Source of the DNA: Streptomyces globosus
GTDB taxonomy: Bacteria > Actinomycetota > Actinomycetes > Streptomycetales > Streptomycetaceae
Direction: 5' to 3'
DNA length: 64,000 bases
Assembly (NCBI RefSeq): GCF_003325375.1
Contig: NZ_CP030864.1
Coordinates: 124,001-188,000 of the forward strand
Shown: positions 1-7,593 of the stretch, in pieces
Numbering within the stretch: the stretch's first letter is position 1
Layout of the letters: each line of letters starts with the position of its first letter
Made by a program: the position numbers and the translations under genes
The notes under the pieces: model-generated
Told to the model about the DNA's origin: nothing
What the model saw: the letters and a program-made list of their open reading frames with translations, nothing else
The model's database searches: none

Positions 1-581
1 ACCGCCGCCGATGCCGGGGAGGGCAGGCGGCCCACGGCGTGGGCGGCCACGCCGGTGAGGAGTGCCTTGGCCTCCTCGGTGCGGAAGGCGCCGAGGCCCG
101 TCGTGTGCGCCAGGACGCGCGTCGCGAACCGCACGGCGGCCGCCGGGTCGCGGGGCAGGGTGCGCTGGTCGGAGAGGACCAGGTCGACGACCGACCGGGA
201 GCGGGCGACCAGGGGTCCCATGAGGCGGGTCCAGCGGTCTGCGTCCGCGCCCAGGTGGGCGGCGGTGCGGGTGACGCTGCGCCAGGCGGCGGCCGCGCCC
301 CCGTCCGGCAGGGGGTGGGCGTAGGGGATGTCGGGCTGGAGCAGGCGGACGCCGCGGGCCTGGAGGTCGAACCGGCGGAAGAAGGCGGAGGCGGCGGCCA
401 TCGGGTGCACGGCGGAGCAGATGTCGTGCACGACGCGGCTGTCGAACAGGGGCACGCTGCGCAGGCCGCCGCCGAGGGTGTCGGCCTTCTCGAACAGGGC
501 CACCTTCAGGCCGGCGCGGGCGAGGGTGACGGCGGCGGCCAGGCCGTTCGGGCCCGTGCCGACGATCGCTGCGTCGGTCAT
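1..581 (-). CDS. FAD-dependent phytoene-dehydrogenase-like oxidoreductase (CypI-like), 3' end outside window
   Basis: The N-terminal 193 residues are visible; the rest lies beyond the window start. The protein opens with a dinucleotide-binding fold (IVGTGPNGLAAAV, residues 6-18), followed by the acidic strand end FEKA and a GGGLRS segment, the layout of CrtI/phytoene-desaturase-type FAD oxidoreductases. Its ATG overlaps the stop of the upstream ABC exporter by 4 bp, so it is translationally coupled and the last visible gene of the linaridin-like operon. The cypemycin cluster carries a similar oxidoreductase (CypI) next to its transporter, which supports the assignment; its reaction here is unknown. 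It could alternatively be a carotenoid-type dehydrogenase unrelated to the peptide, but the coupling argues against that. Confidence 0.8.
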   Translation of the reverse strand, partial: MTDAAIVGTGPNGLAAAVTLARAGLKVALFEKADTLGGGLRSVPLFDSRVVHDICSAVHPMAAASAFFRRFDLQARGVRLLQPDIPYAHPLPDGGAAAAWRSVTRTAAHLGADADRWTRLMGPLVARSRSVVDLVLSDQRTLPRDPAAAVRFATRVLAHTTGLGAFRTEEAKALLTGVAAHAVGRLPSPASAA

Positions 582-2296
582 GCGGCGGCTCCCACGGGGG
601 CGAGCTGGCCCTCGGCGAGGCGCCGGTAGGTGGAGTCCTGCTCCATCAGCTCGGCGTGGGTGCCGCTGGCCCGCAGGCGTCCGTCCTCGATGACGAGGAT
701 GCGGTCGGCGCCGATGGTCGTGGACAGGCGGTGCGCGATGGCGAGGACCTGGCAGCGGGTGCTGATCTCGGTGATGGCGTCGCGCAGGGCCCGCTCGGAG
801 TCGGAGTCGAGGTGGGAGGTGGCTTCGTCGAGCAGGAGGACGTCGGGGCGGGTGAGCAGGGCGCGGGCGATGGCCAGGCGCTGGCGCTGGCCGCCGGAGA
901 GGCCGCTGCCGCCTTCGCCGAGCCGGGTGTCGAGGCCGTCGGGCAGGGCGTCGATGACGTCCGTCAGGTGGGCTGCGGCCACGGCCCGGGCGATGTCGTC
1001 CTCGCCGGCGTCCGGGCAGGCGTAGGTGAGGTTCTCGCGGACCGTGCCGCGGAGCAGGGGGGCGTCCTGTTCGACGAGTCCGATACGGGAGCGCAGGAAG
1101 TCCAGGGGCATGGCCGCGGTGGAGGTGCCGGAGAGGCGGATGGTGCCGCTGTCGGGGGTGTGGAAGCGTTCGATGAGCTGGAAGAGGGTGGTCTTGCCGG
1201 CGCCGGAGGGCCCGACGACGGCGGTGACGCCGGTGGCGGGGAGGGAGAAGGAGACGCCGTCCGTCGCGGGGGCGGCGCCGCCTTCGTAGGTGAAGGAGAC
1301 GTCCTCGAACTCGACCGCGGGCCGGCCGGTGAGGGCGGTGCGGGGCGCTGCCGTGCCGCCCGGCTCCTGTTCGATGGCGGCCAGTTCCCGTACCCGGTCG
1401 ATGGCGGCCCGGCCCTGCTGGAGCTCCCCGAGCGACATGAAGAACGTCACGAGGGGGGCAACCAGGTAGAAGAGGTACATGATGAACGCGGTCAGGTCCT
1501 GGGGCGGGAGGCTGCCCGTGGCGGTGCGCGCCATGCCCCAGGTGATGACGACGGCGAGGGAGACCTGGGTGCCGACGTTCATGGCGGGCATCAGCAGCGC
1601 CGACAGGCGGGTGACGCGGATGCCGCTGGTGCGGGCGGCTTCGGCGAGGCCGCCCAGGTGCTCGGCTTCGCGCCGCTCGGCCCGCGACGCCTTGACGGTG
1701 GTCAGGGCGCCGAGGACGCGCAGGAGCCCGGAGCCGTAGGCGCTGGTGTCCTCTCGGTTGGCGACGGCGGCCTTGCGGACGGCGCGGGCGACGGTGAGGG
1801 CGATCGCGCTGGCGGCGCCGAGGCAGCCCACCGTGGCCAGGAGCATCTTCCAGTCGATCCAGGCCATGACGGCGACGCAGCCGAGGGCGGTGAACCCGGA
1901 GGTGACGATCTGGGCGGCGGAGGAGGAGAGGGCGACGCGGGCGAGCGAGGTGTCCGCGACGGTGCGGGTGAACACGTCGCCGTGTTCCAGGCGGTCGAAC
2001 GCCGGGATACGGGAGTGGAGCAGCCGGCCGGTGAGCGTCGTCCGCATGTCGAGGACGATGTTCTCGCCGGCGCGGCCGATCAGGTAGAAGTGCGCGGCGG
2101 CCAGGGCCGCGTCGGCGAGGAAGAGGGCCGCGATGCTGACGATCGGCCAGGTCGTGGGCGCGTCCGTGGCGACGGCTTCGATGAGCCGGCCGATGAGCAG
2201 CGGCTGCAGGAGGGTGGCCGCGGTGCCCGCCAGGCCGAGGACGACGCCGGCGGCCAGGAGCAGCCGGTGCCCTCGGACGATCTTGGATATGTTCAC
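578..2296 (-). CDS. ABC exporter, fused membrane and ATPase domains (CypT-like)
   Basis: This is a 572-residue half-transporter with an N-terminal six-helix exporter domain (about residues 10-300) and a C-terminal nucleotide-binding domain. The ATPase motifs are all present: Walker A GPSGAGKT, signature LSGGQRQR, Walker B VLLLDEAT and the H-loop AHRLST. It is expected to work as a homodimer in the cytoplasmic membrane. Lying between the methyltransferase and the oxidoreductase of a linaridin-like operon, it is the likely exporter of the mature peptide, equivalent to CypT. There is no peptidase C39 domain, so leader removal needs another protease, and none is visible in the window. A 60-bp gap separates it from the methyltransferase. 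Confidence 0.9.
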   Translation of the reverse strand: MNISKIVRGHRLLLAAGVVLGLAGTAATLLQPLLIGRLIEAVATDAPTTWPIVSIAALFLADAALAAAHFYLIGRAGENIVLDMRTTLTGRLLHSRIPAFDRLEHGDVFTRTVADTSLARVALSSSAAQIVTSGFTALGCVAVMAWIDWKMLLATVGCLGAASAIALTVARAVRKAAVANREDTSAYGSGLLRVLGALTTVKASRAERREAEHLGGLAEAARTSGIRVTRLSALLMPAMNVGTQVSLAVVITWGMARTATGSLPPQDLTAFIMYLFYLVAPLVTFFMSLGELQQGRAAIDRVRELAAIEQEPGGTAAPRTALTGRPAVEFEDVSFTYEGGAAPATDGVSFSLPATGVTAVVGPSGAGKTTLFQLIERFHTPDSGTIRLSGTSTAAMPLDFLRSRIGLVEQDAPLLRGTVRENLTYACPDAGEDDIARAVAAAHLTDVIDALPDGLDTRLGEGGSGLSGGQRQRLAIARALLTRPDVLLLDEATSHLDSDSERALRDAITEISTRCQVLAIAHRLSTTIGADRILVIEDGRLRASGTHAELMEQDSTYRRLAEGQLAPVGAAA

Positions 2297-2356
2297 TCGT
2301 CAGCCCTCATTCGAGAAGAGATCGCGTCGCGTTGCCTTGGAGCCGGCCCGGCTCGG

Positions 2357-3076
2357 TCACCCGTCGGCGCGGGCGGTGTACCAGTCGTAGGGCTCGTGTT
2401 CGCCGGCCGGGACGACGTCCTCGACGGTGAAGCCGGCGCGGGCCAGGCAGGCCTGGACCTCGTCCCGTTCGATGAGGAGGACCTGCTCGCCGAAGGCCAC
2501 GGGAGCCTTGCCGTCCTCGTCGACGCGGGTGTCCATGGTGAGGATGCCGGCGTCGTCGAGGGTGACGGTGAAGGTGGTGGTGCCGGGGCGGTCGGGGGTC
2601 GGCACGGTCAGGGTGTGCAGGTCGACGAGGGGCCGGTAGGTGGCGGTGGAGTAGTACTCCAGGCACAGGGCGGCGCCCGGCTCCAGGGCCTGCCGTACGT
2701 GGGTCAGGGCGCGGGTCAGTTCGCTGCGGGAGGACACGCACGCCAGGGATCCCATGGTGGAGTACGCGGCGGTGAAGGTGCCGGTGACGGGGAGGGGGCG
2801 GCGGAAGTCGGCCCGGACCAGTTCGACGTTGCCGGGGAGGCCCTTGGCGCGGAACTGCTCCAGCATCGGCTCGGAGTTGTCGATGCCGGTGACGTGGGCG
2901 GCGATCGACGCGACGGGGGCGGCGATGCGGCCGGTGCCCACGCCGACCTCGAGGACGCGGCCGCCGGCGACGTGGGGCCGGAGCCGGTCCACGGCCTCCC
3001 CGGTGGGCATGGCGGGGGCGATCAGCGTGTCGTACACGGATGCCACGGCGGTGCCGTACTGCACGTCCCGGGTCAC
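2357..3076 (-). CDS. SAM-dependent class I methyltransferase (CypM-like N-methyltransferase)
   Basis: The product has 239 residues with a Rossmann-like SAM site: motif I VLEVGVGTGRIA followed by an acidic residue in TGIDNSEPML. The GTG start overlaps the stop of the upstream gene by 4 bp (GTGA), and no better start exists. In linaridin clusters the CypM family adds two methyl groups to the peptide's N-terminal amine after leader removal. The three precursors here would expose an N-terminal alanine if cut after PVM, the same residue that CypM dimethylates in cypemycin. The role is inferred from family resemblance and operon position. Confidence 0.85.
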   Translation of the reverse strand: MTRDVQYGTAVASVYDTLIAPAMPTGEAVDRLRPHVAGGRVLEVGVGTGRIAAPVASIAAHVTGIDNSEPMLEQFRAKGLPGNVELVRADFRRPLPVTGTFTAAYSTMGSLACVSSRSELTRALTHVRQALEPGAALCLEYYSTATYRPLVDLHTLTVPTPDRPGTTTFTVTLDDAGILTMDTRVDEDGKAPVAFGEQVLLIERDEVQACLARAGFTVEDVVPAGEHEPYDWYTARADG

Positions 3077-3618
3077 CGGTTCACCTCTTCGTAGTCGAAG
3101 ACCATGTCGTACTTGGGGTCCTCGCTGTGGTCGTAGCCGGAGTAGCGGACGAGCATCACCTGGAAGAGGGGGTAGCCCGGTTCGGGGGTGAGGCGCTGCC
3201 GCACGAACTCGTTGATGAGGTGGTAGGCCCCCTCCTTGGCCTCCTGGTGCAGCGGTGTCATCGCGCCGGGGTTGTGGAGCAGGGTGGACGCCACGTCGAA
3301 GATGGCCTTCTCGATGCGGCGGCCGGGGAACCAGAAGGCGTGGACGAGCTTGCGCGGGGCGATGGAGTACACCTCGCGCCACTCGGTGTGCTCCGACTTG
3401 TCGGCGGTGGCCAGCCGGTACAGGAAGTGCTGGTCGTCGACCGCCGGGTTGGGGGCGAAGAAGCGCCAGTTCGGGATGAGGATGCCCGTCCCGGTCTTGT
3501 CGGCCTTGCGGAGCTTGTCGTAGCTGCGGTCGGGGTGCTGGCTGAGGACGGAGGCGACGAACCATCCGGCGAGGATGGCCGGCACCGCCTGCTGCATCAC
3601 GGTCTTCGCCTTGCTCAT
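3073..3618 (-). CDS. FAPNP-motif protein (DUF5819-like), linaridin operon
   Basis: The product has 181 residues. One hydrophobic N-terminal segment (about residues 10-27, AVPAILAGWFVASVL) is followed by a soluble part with the motif PNWRFFAPNP, which I associate with DUF5819-type proteins that often neighbour HTTM membrane proteins. It sits between the alpha/beta hydrolase and the methyltransferase with 4-bp overlaps on both sides, so the three are translationally coupled and probably work together, perhaps as a membrane complex. Its biochemical role is unknown. In linaridin clusters, otherwise uncharacterised membrane-linked proteins have been implicated in Thr dehydration or epimerisation, which is the likeliest context. 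Confidence 0.7.
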   Translation of the reverse strand: MSKAKTVMQQAVPAILAGWFVASVLSQHPDRSYDKLRKADKTGTGILIPNWRFFAPNPAVDDQHFLYRLATADKSEHTEWREVYSIAPRKLVHAFWFPGRRIEKAIFDVASTLLHNPGAMTPLHQEAKEGAYHLINEFVRQRLTPEPGYPLFQVMLVRYSGYDHSEDPKYDMVFDYEEVNR

Positions 3619-4631
3619 GCCGCTTCCCTCCGGTCCGGGCCGTCGTCGCCGCGGCGGGCGGCGGCGTCTGCGACCGCCTGCTCGATCGCCTTGGCGGTGT
3701 GCGGGGTGTGTTCCGTTCCGCCCGTCACGGAGACGTGGGTGGATCCGGGGATGGTGATGATGCTGCCTCCGTCGCCGGACGCGACGTACTCCTCGTAGAG
3801 GTCGTGGTGTTCGGGGATGTCCCGTACCGTCGATTCGGCGGCGACCACCCACACCGGTATATGCAGGCGGTCGAGCGGGCGGCCGCCGTCGAGCATGAAG
3901 GCGTACGAGTAGTTCCACTCCCGCAGGGCGGCGCGCCAGGTGGAGGGGGCGGACCCCTCCAGGCGCAGGGCCCGGTGGTGGGGGCTGCCGGCCGCGAAGG
4001 CGAACATGCCCTTCTTGTCCATGAGCAGTCCGGCGCCGAGGGTCGCGGACCAGGGGCCCAGCTTCATCGTCAGGTTGGCGGCGCGGGCGCCCTCGCGCTG
4101 CTTGCGGGAGTGGATGAGCTCGCGCGGGTGGTTGGGGTCGACGAGGACGACGCCGTCCACGCGGTCGGGGGCCGCGGCGGCCGCCCGGTGGGCGATGTAG
4201 CCGCCGAGCGAGTGCCCGGCCAGGACGCAGGCGCCGTCGGTGCCGGCTCCGTCGGCGATGACCTGGAGGAGGTCGCCGACGGACTCGTTCAGCGAGTAGT
4301 CCTCGGGGCAGCGCCGCAGCGAGCTGCCGTAGCCGGCCCGGTCGTAGACGAGCACGGAGATCGACGGGTCGAGGAAGTCGGCGAGGAGCAGCCAGGAGGT
4401 GGCGGTGTTCATCAGCCCGGCCTCGCACACGAGGGTGGGGCCGCCCGGGGTTCCGCGGCGTACGTGGTACGTGATGATGTTGCCGGTGTCGCACCGGACG
4501 CGGCGGCGTTCGAAGCCGGCGTGGCGGCGGGTGCGGGTCGCCAGCTCGGCGTAGCCCTGGTGGGCGATGCCGGCGGCGAGGCATGCCGCCAGGCCGGCGC
4601 CGGTGAGGCGGGGGAAGGTCAGGGGCTTCAC
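3615..4631 (-). CDS. Alpha/beta hydrolase fold protein, linaridin operon
   Basis: The product has 338 residues. It has an N-terminal hydrophobic stretch (about residues 8-22), then an alpha/beta-hydrolase domain with nucleophile elbow GHSLGG, the strand VLVYDRAGYG and a late histidine in GSTHVSVTGG. The GTG start overlaps the stop of the HTTM-like gene by 4 bp. The hydrophobic N-terminus suggests membrane tethering. Linaridin operons of the cypemycin/legonaridin type contain hydrolase-like and HTTM-like proteins that are needed for peptide modification, although the substrate need not be an ester. It could be the leader peptidase or part of the modification complex; the sequence does not decide. 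Confidence 0.8.
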   Translation of the reverse strand: MKPLTFPRLTGAGLAACLAAGIAHQGYAELATRTRRHAGFERRRVRCDTGNIITYHVRRGTPGGPTLVCEAGLMNTATSWLLLADFLDPSISVLVYDRAGYGSSLRRCPEDYSLNESVGDLLQVIADGAGTDGACVLAGHSLGGYIAHRAAAAAPDRVDGVVLVDPNHPRELIHSRKQREGARAANLTMKLGPWSATLGAGLLMDKKGMFAFAAGSPHHRALRLEGSAPSTWRAALREWNYSYAFMLDGGRPLDRLHIPVWVVAAESTVRDIPEHHDLYEEYVASGDGGSIITIPGSTHVSVTGGTEHTPHTAKAIEQAVADAAARRGDDGPDRREAA

Positions 4632-5464
4632 GCTGCCTCCTTGGTGCCCTTGGCGAGTGCGCGGACGGACGGGTAGGTGGAGACGAACGCCCAGGCGAAG
4701 CGGGAGAGTCCCATGAAGCGGGCGTTGGCCAGGTGGAAGGCGCCCATGGCCGCGAGCCCGGCGTCCACGTACTTGCCCTTCTTCAGCAGCAGGAGGGGGA
4801 AGCCGCACTCCAGGGCCAGCACGGTGTGGCAGATGGCACGGGACGCGGCGGGGTACTTCTCCAGCTTGTTGAAGAACCACTCGTCGCCGTAGGTCTGCGT
4901 GCGCATGATCTTGGCGAGGGCGTCGCCGGAGCGCCAGGCGTCGCCGGGGAGCTTGGCCCAGCCGGAGGCGCCGTACGACAGGACGGTCTGGGCGCCGATG
5001 AACTGGACGGCGGCGTTGCGGGTGGCGTCGGTGCCGCCCGCGCGGCCGAGGGCGGCGGCCGTCTGCACGAGGAAGGACACCTGGTCCGAGCCGTCGGTGC
5101 CGAACAGGTGGCGCGGGTAGACGGCGAGCTGGCTGCCGACCAGGTAGGCGTTGGCGGCCATGCGTACGGAGTTGTTCCGCACCGGCGAGATCAGGACGGC
5201 TGCGGCCAGGACCCGTGAGGCGTGGATGGCCTGGGTGACCGGCTCCCGGGCGACGAAGTCCTTGACCGCCTGGGTGGCCTTCGTACGGCCGGGAACCTGG
5301 GACCTGGTGTGGTTCCAGTCGTTCAGGCCGCCCGGCTGCCGGTCGGTCCTGCGGACGAGGTATTCGAGGCTGGACAGCAGGTGTGTGGCGGCGGACAGCC
5401 GTTCCGCTGTGGCGAGCGGGTGCGCACACGCCGCTTCAGCGACTCGGCGGAGACGTGACAGCAT
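4628..5464 (-). CDS. HTTM-like (gamma-carboxylase-related) membrane protein, linaridin operon
   Basis: The 278-residue product has several hydrophobic segments. A segment around AQTVLSYGASGWAKLPGDAW matches the signature of HTTM/vitamin-K-carboxylase-like membrane proteins (small-Gly-x-x-Lys-Leu, then W and a G-x-A). The ATG at 5464 is preferred over longer in-frame starts, because those would add a proline-rich tail reaching toward the precursor gene. It is the first enzyme-like gene after the three precursors and begins a chain of 4-bp overlaps. CypL/LegC-type proteins of linaridin clusters are hydrophobic proteins of this general kind. Its catalytic role (dehydration, epimerisation or scaffold) is inference only. 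Confidence 0.7.
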   Translation of the reverse strand: MLSRLRRVAEAACAHPLATAERLSAATHLLSSLEYLVRRTDRQPGGLNDWNHTRSQVPGRTKATQAVKDFVAREPVTQAIHASRVLAAAVLISPVRNNSVRMAANAYLVGSQLAVYPRHLFGTDGSDQVSFLVQTAAALGRAGGTDATRNAAVQFIGAQTVLSYGASGWAKLPGDAWRSGDALAKIMRTQTYGDEWFFNKLEKYPAASRAICHTVLALECGFPLLLLKKGKYVDAGLAAMGAFHLANARFMGLSRFAWAFVSTYPSVRALAKGTKEAA

Positions 5465-5591
5465 GATCTGTTCCTGATCGCAGCATGGGTGGGTGGAGGG
5501 CCGCGGGGGTGGAGGCCGGAGGAGTGCGGGGGCGGAGGAGTGCAGGGGCGGAGAGCCGGGAACCGCTGAAGGCTCGCCGCCCCTGATCCGC

Positions 5592-5771
5592 TTACTTCTG
5601 GCAGGCCTTGACGGCCGCACCGACGCCGGCGGCGGCGACGATGATGGCGGTGGCCTTGGCGCCGCCGACGAAGCCGACGGTGAACGCGGCCGGGGTCGCC
5701 ATCACGGGCGCGACCGGGCTCTCGGCGGCACGGGCGGCACCGGCGTTGACCTTCTCGATCAGCACGGACAT
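5592..5771 (-). CDS. Linaridin-like precursor peptide 1 (59 aa)
   Basis: This is a 59-residue peptide with a good ribosome site (GGAGGAAC before ATG). The leader carries a KVN motif (residues 7-9) shared with the two paralogues upstream. Residues 22-27 read PVMATP, matching the PxxxTP junction of linaridins; cypemycin is cut between Met and Ala of PAMATP. Cleavage after Met24 would leave a 35-residue hydrophobic core beginning ATPAAFTVGF, with three Thr (positions 2, 7 and 17 of the core) as possible dehydrobutyrine sites, a Cys at residue 57 and a basic C-terminus. Cys is not the last residue, so cypemycin-type AviCys formation is not expected. Confidence 0.8.
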   Translation of the reverse strand: MSVLIEKVNAGAARAAESPVAPVMATPAAFTVGFVGGAKATAIIVAAAGVGAAVKACQK

Positions 5772-5924
5772 GACTGTTCCTCCAGTTGTCTGGTAATACG
5801 GGGAAGAGTGCGCCCGGTGTCGGCAGACATGTGGACTGTCTGCCGGCACCGGTCACACGTGGGCCGGACGCGGGCCGGGGTCCGTGTCAGGACCGGGCGC
5901 CGGACACGGCAGGGGCCGACCGGG

Positions 5925-6125
5925 TCAGCCGGTGGCGGTCTTGTAGGCCACCGCGGCGGCACCGGTGACGACGGCACCGCCGACGACGTAGCCGGCCGTC
6001 TTGGCGATGACCGGGGTGGCGATGATGGCCGGGGTGGCCATGACGGGGGCCGCGGCGCCCGCGGGCGAGCCGGCGTGCAGCTCGCCGTTGACGGCGGGGT
6101 TCAGGTTGACCTTCTGGATCAGCAC
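5925..6125 (-). CDS. Linaridin-like precursor peptide 2 (66 aa)
   Basis: This is a 66-residue peptide starting at GTG (with AAAGGA upstream). It has the same architecture as its neighbours: leader motif QKVN at 4-7, then PVMATP at residues 27-32. Cleavage after Met29 gives a 37-residue core starting ATPAIIATPV, the richest in Thr of the three and lacking Cys. The core repeats the ATP tripeptide (ATPAII-ATP) and is otherwise Ala/Val/Gly-rich, hydrophobic and very poor in charge. The three genes appear to be duplicated and diverged precursors processed by one enzyme set. Confidence 0.8.
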   Translation of the reverse strand: MLIQKVNLNPAVNGELHAGSPAGAAAPVMATPAIIATPVIAKTAGYVVGGAVVTGAAAVAYKTATG

Positions 6126-6509
6126 GGTGCTTTTCCTTTACTGGCGTGTTCTGTGGATTGCGGATCAACCCGCTGTCTGCCTGAAAGCGGGCAGCGGGAA
6201 GTCTTGTTCGGCCTCGGCCCGCGGGAGAACTCCCGCTGTCGGGCGGGCGGGTGTGGGTGTTCCCGTCGGCGCCCCCGGGAAAGGGGTTCATCCCGTCCGC
6301 CGCAGGAATACGGCGCGTGCGTGCGCAGCGCGCGCCGGCGGACGGACACGGGAAAGGCGCCGTGCGCGTGGCTCGTCCGGCGGGCCCTTTTCGGGCACGG
6401 CGGAAGTGAATAGCCGAACGGGTGGTGACGGGTAAGCGGCGCGCGGTGCGCGGTAATGCGCCGGTGCGGCGGTGGGGCCGTTGAGCCGTTGAGCCGTGGA
6501 GCCGTGGAG
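6126..6509. other. Noncoding spacer between precursor genes
   Basis: This is 384 bp without a supportable gene, between precursor 3 and precursor 2. It is less uniformly GC-rich than the coding DNA and may carry a separate promoter or processing site for precursors 2 and 1, but I see no clear -10/-35 pair, terminator stem or riboswitch-like structure. Confidence 0.4.
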
Positions 6510-6722
6510 CTACTTCACCTTTGCGGTGGCGTAACCGACGGCCGCGGCGGTGACGAGGACAGCCGCCTTGCCGGCACACGGGGTGAAGACCAGCGACGGC
6601 GTGGCCATGACGGGCGAGACAGCACCCTCCAGGGTCCGCTGCGAGAGCGAGCCGGTGAGCGAGGCGTTCTGGTTCACCTTGTGCAAGAGCATGAGAGCAC
6701 TCCGGGGTTCTTGTTCAGACAT
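6510..6722 (-). CDS. Linaridin-like precursor peptide 3 (70 aa)
   Basis: The product is 70 residues from the ATG at 6722, chosen because GGAGGG lies 6 bp upstream; a second in-frame ATG at 6692 would give a leader matching the paralogues (MLLHKVN) and cannot be excluded. The leader contains HKVN (14-17) and the junction is PVMATP at 37-42. Cleavage after Met39 leaves a 31-residue core starting ATPSLVFTPC, with four Thr and one Cys (residue 49) and ending in a basic AKVK. It is the first of the three precursors in the direction of transcription, 164 bp after the sigma-factor gene. Confidence 0.75.
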   Translation of the reverse strand: MSEQEPRSALMLLHKVNQNASLTGSLSQRTLEGAVSPVMATPSLVFTPCAGKAAVLVTAAAVGYATAKVK

Positions 6723-6886
6723 GGGACTCCCTCCGTGCGCGGGTGGATCGTGCGCATCGGCAGGGCCTCCCGCTCGCGAGTGCGGGGACGTCCGGCCCTT
6801 CGAGCCTGCCCCCGCGGCCCTTCCATCTGTTCAACCGCCGTGGGCCGCCGCTCGTATGACTGCCCCCGAAACTTTTTCGGCGGAGG

Positions 6887-7399
6887 TCAGGAGACCCGGC
6901 GGACTCCCCGGCAGAGGGCCTTCTTCCGCATGGCCTGGAGCCCGTGCTGCCTGGCGCGGGAGACGGTGCCCCGGTGGACACCGAGCACGGCCGCGGCATC
7001 GTCGATCGTGTAGTCCTGCACGTCGACGAGGAAGATGGCGGCCGCCTGCTTGCGCGGCACCTCGGCCAGCAGGCGCGCGACCTCCCACCGCGCCTCGCGC
7101 AGGGCCAGGGCGTCCCCGGCCTGCGGCCGGTCGGGCACTTCGTCGACGGGCATGTCCTGGGACTGGCGTCTCCTCAGGTCGTACGCCGCCGTGGTGACCG
7201 CCCGCATCGCGTACGCGGTCGGGTTGGCGTGTGCGAGCCAGGCGTCCGAAGCCTTCAGCAGCTTCAGGCAGGCGGTCTGGACGGCGTCGTCGGCATCCTC
7301 GCCGAGCAGTCGCGACGCCTGCCGCCGGAGCAGCGGTATTACGTCACGCAGCAATGCGTCCAACTCAGGGCGGCTCAGGGCAATGGCATAGTCGGGCAC
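6887..7399 (-). CDS. ECF-type RNA polymerase sigma factor (short)
   Basis: The product has 170 residues. The N-terminal half fits sigma region 2 (DADDAVQTACLKLLKA, with a PTAYAMRAVTTAAYDLRRR recognition helix), and the C-terminal half fits region 4, a helix-turn-helix with DYTIDDAAAVLGVHRGTVSRA. A spacer between the regions carries acidic and proline residues. It lies directly upstream of and co-oriented with the precursor genes, so it is probably the pathway-specific activator of the linaridin-like operon. No anti-sigma gene is adjacent, so control may be transcriptional or by a distant partner. Confidence 0.85.
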   Translation of the reverse strand: MPDYAIALSRPELDALLRDVIPLLRRQASRLLGEDADDAVQTACLKLLKASDAWLAHANPTAYAMRAVTTAAYDLRRRQSQDMPVDEVPDRPQAGDALALREARWEVARLLAEVPRKQAAAIFLVDVQDYTIDDAAAVLGVHRGTVSRARQHGLQAMRKKALCRGVRRVS

Positions 7400-7593
7400 A
7401 GCAGTTCTCCCCCTTGACCGCTGCCCACAGTGAAGTCAACAGCGGCTTTTCGTCTGCGGCGTTCGAGCGTTGGTCAGACGCTCTACGGCAAGATCACTTT
7501 AGACATACATGGTTCAATCTTGGGTCAGCACAGGTAAGAGCCTGAGGAAGATTTGAGGATCGCCACCGGCGCGCCCACTTTGAGGAAGGCCCC

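Noticed and set aside
7400..7593. Divergent promoter boxes between the sigma factor and ABC exporter
   Set aside because: The spacer is AT-richer and surely holds promoters, but no pair of boxes was convincing enough to place.
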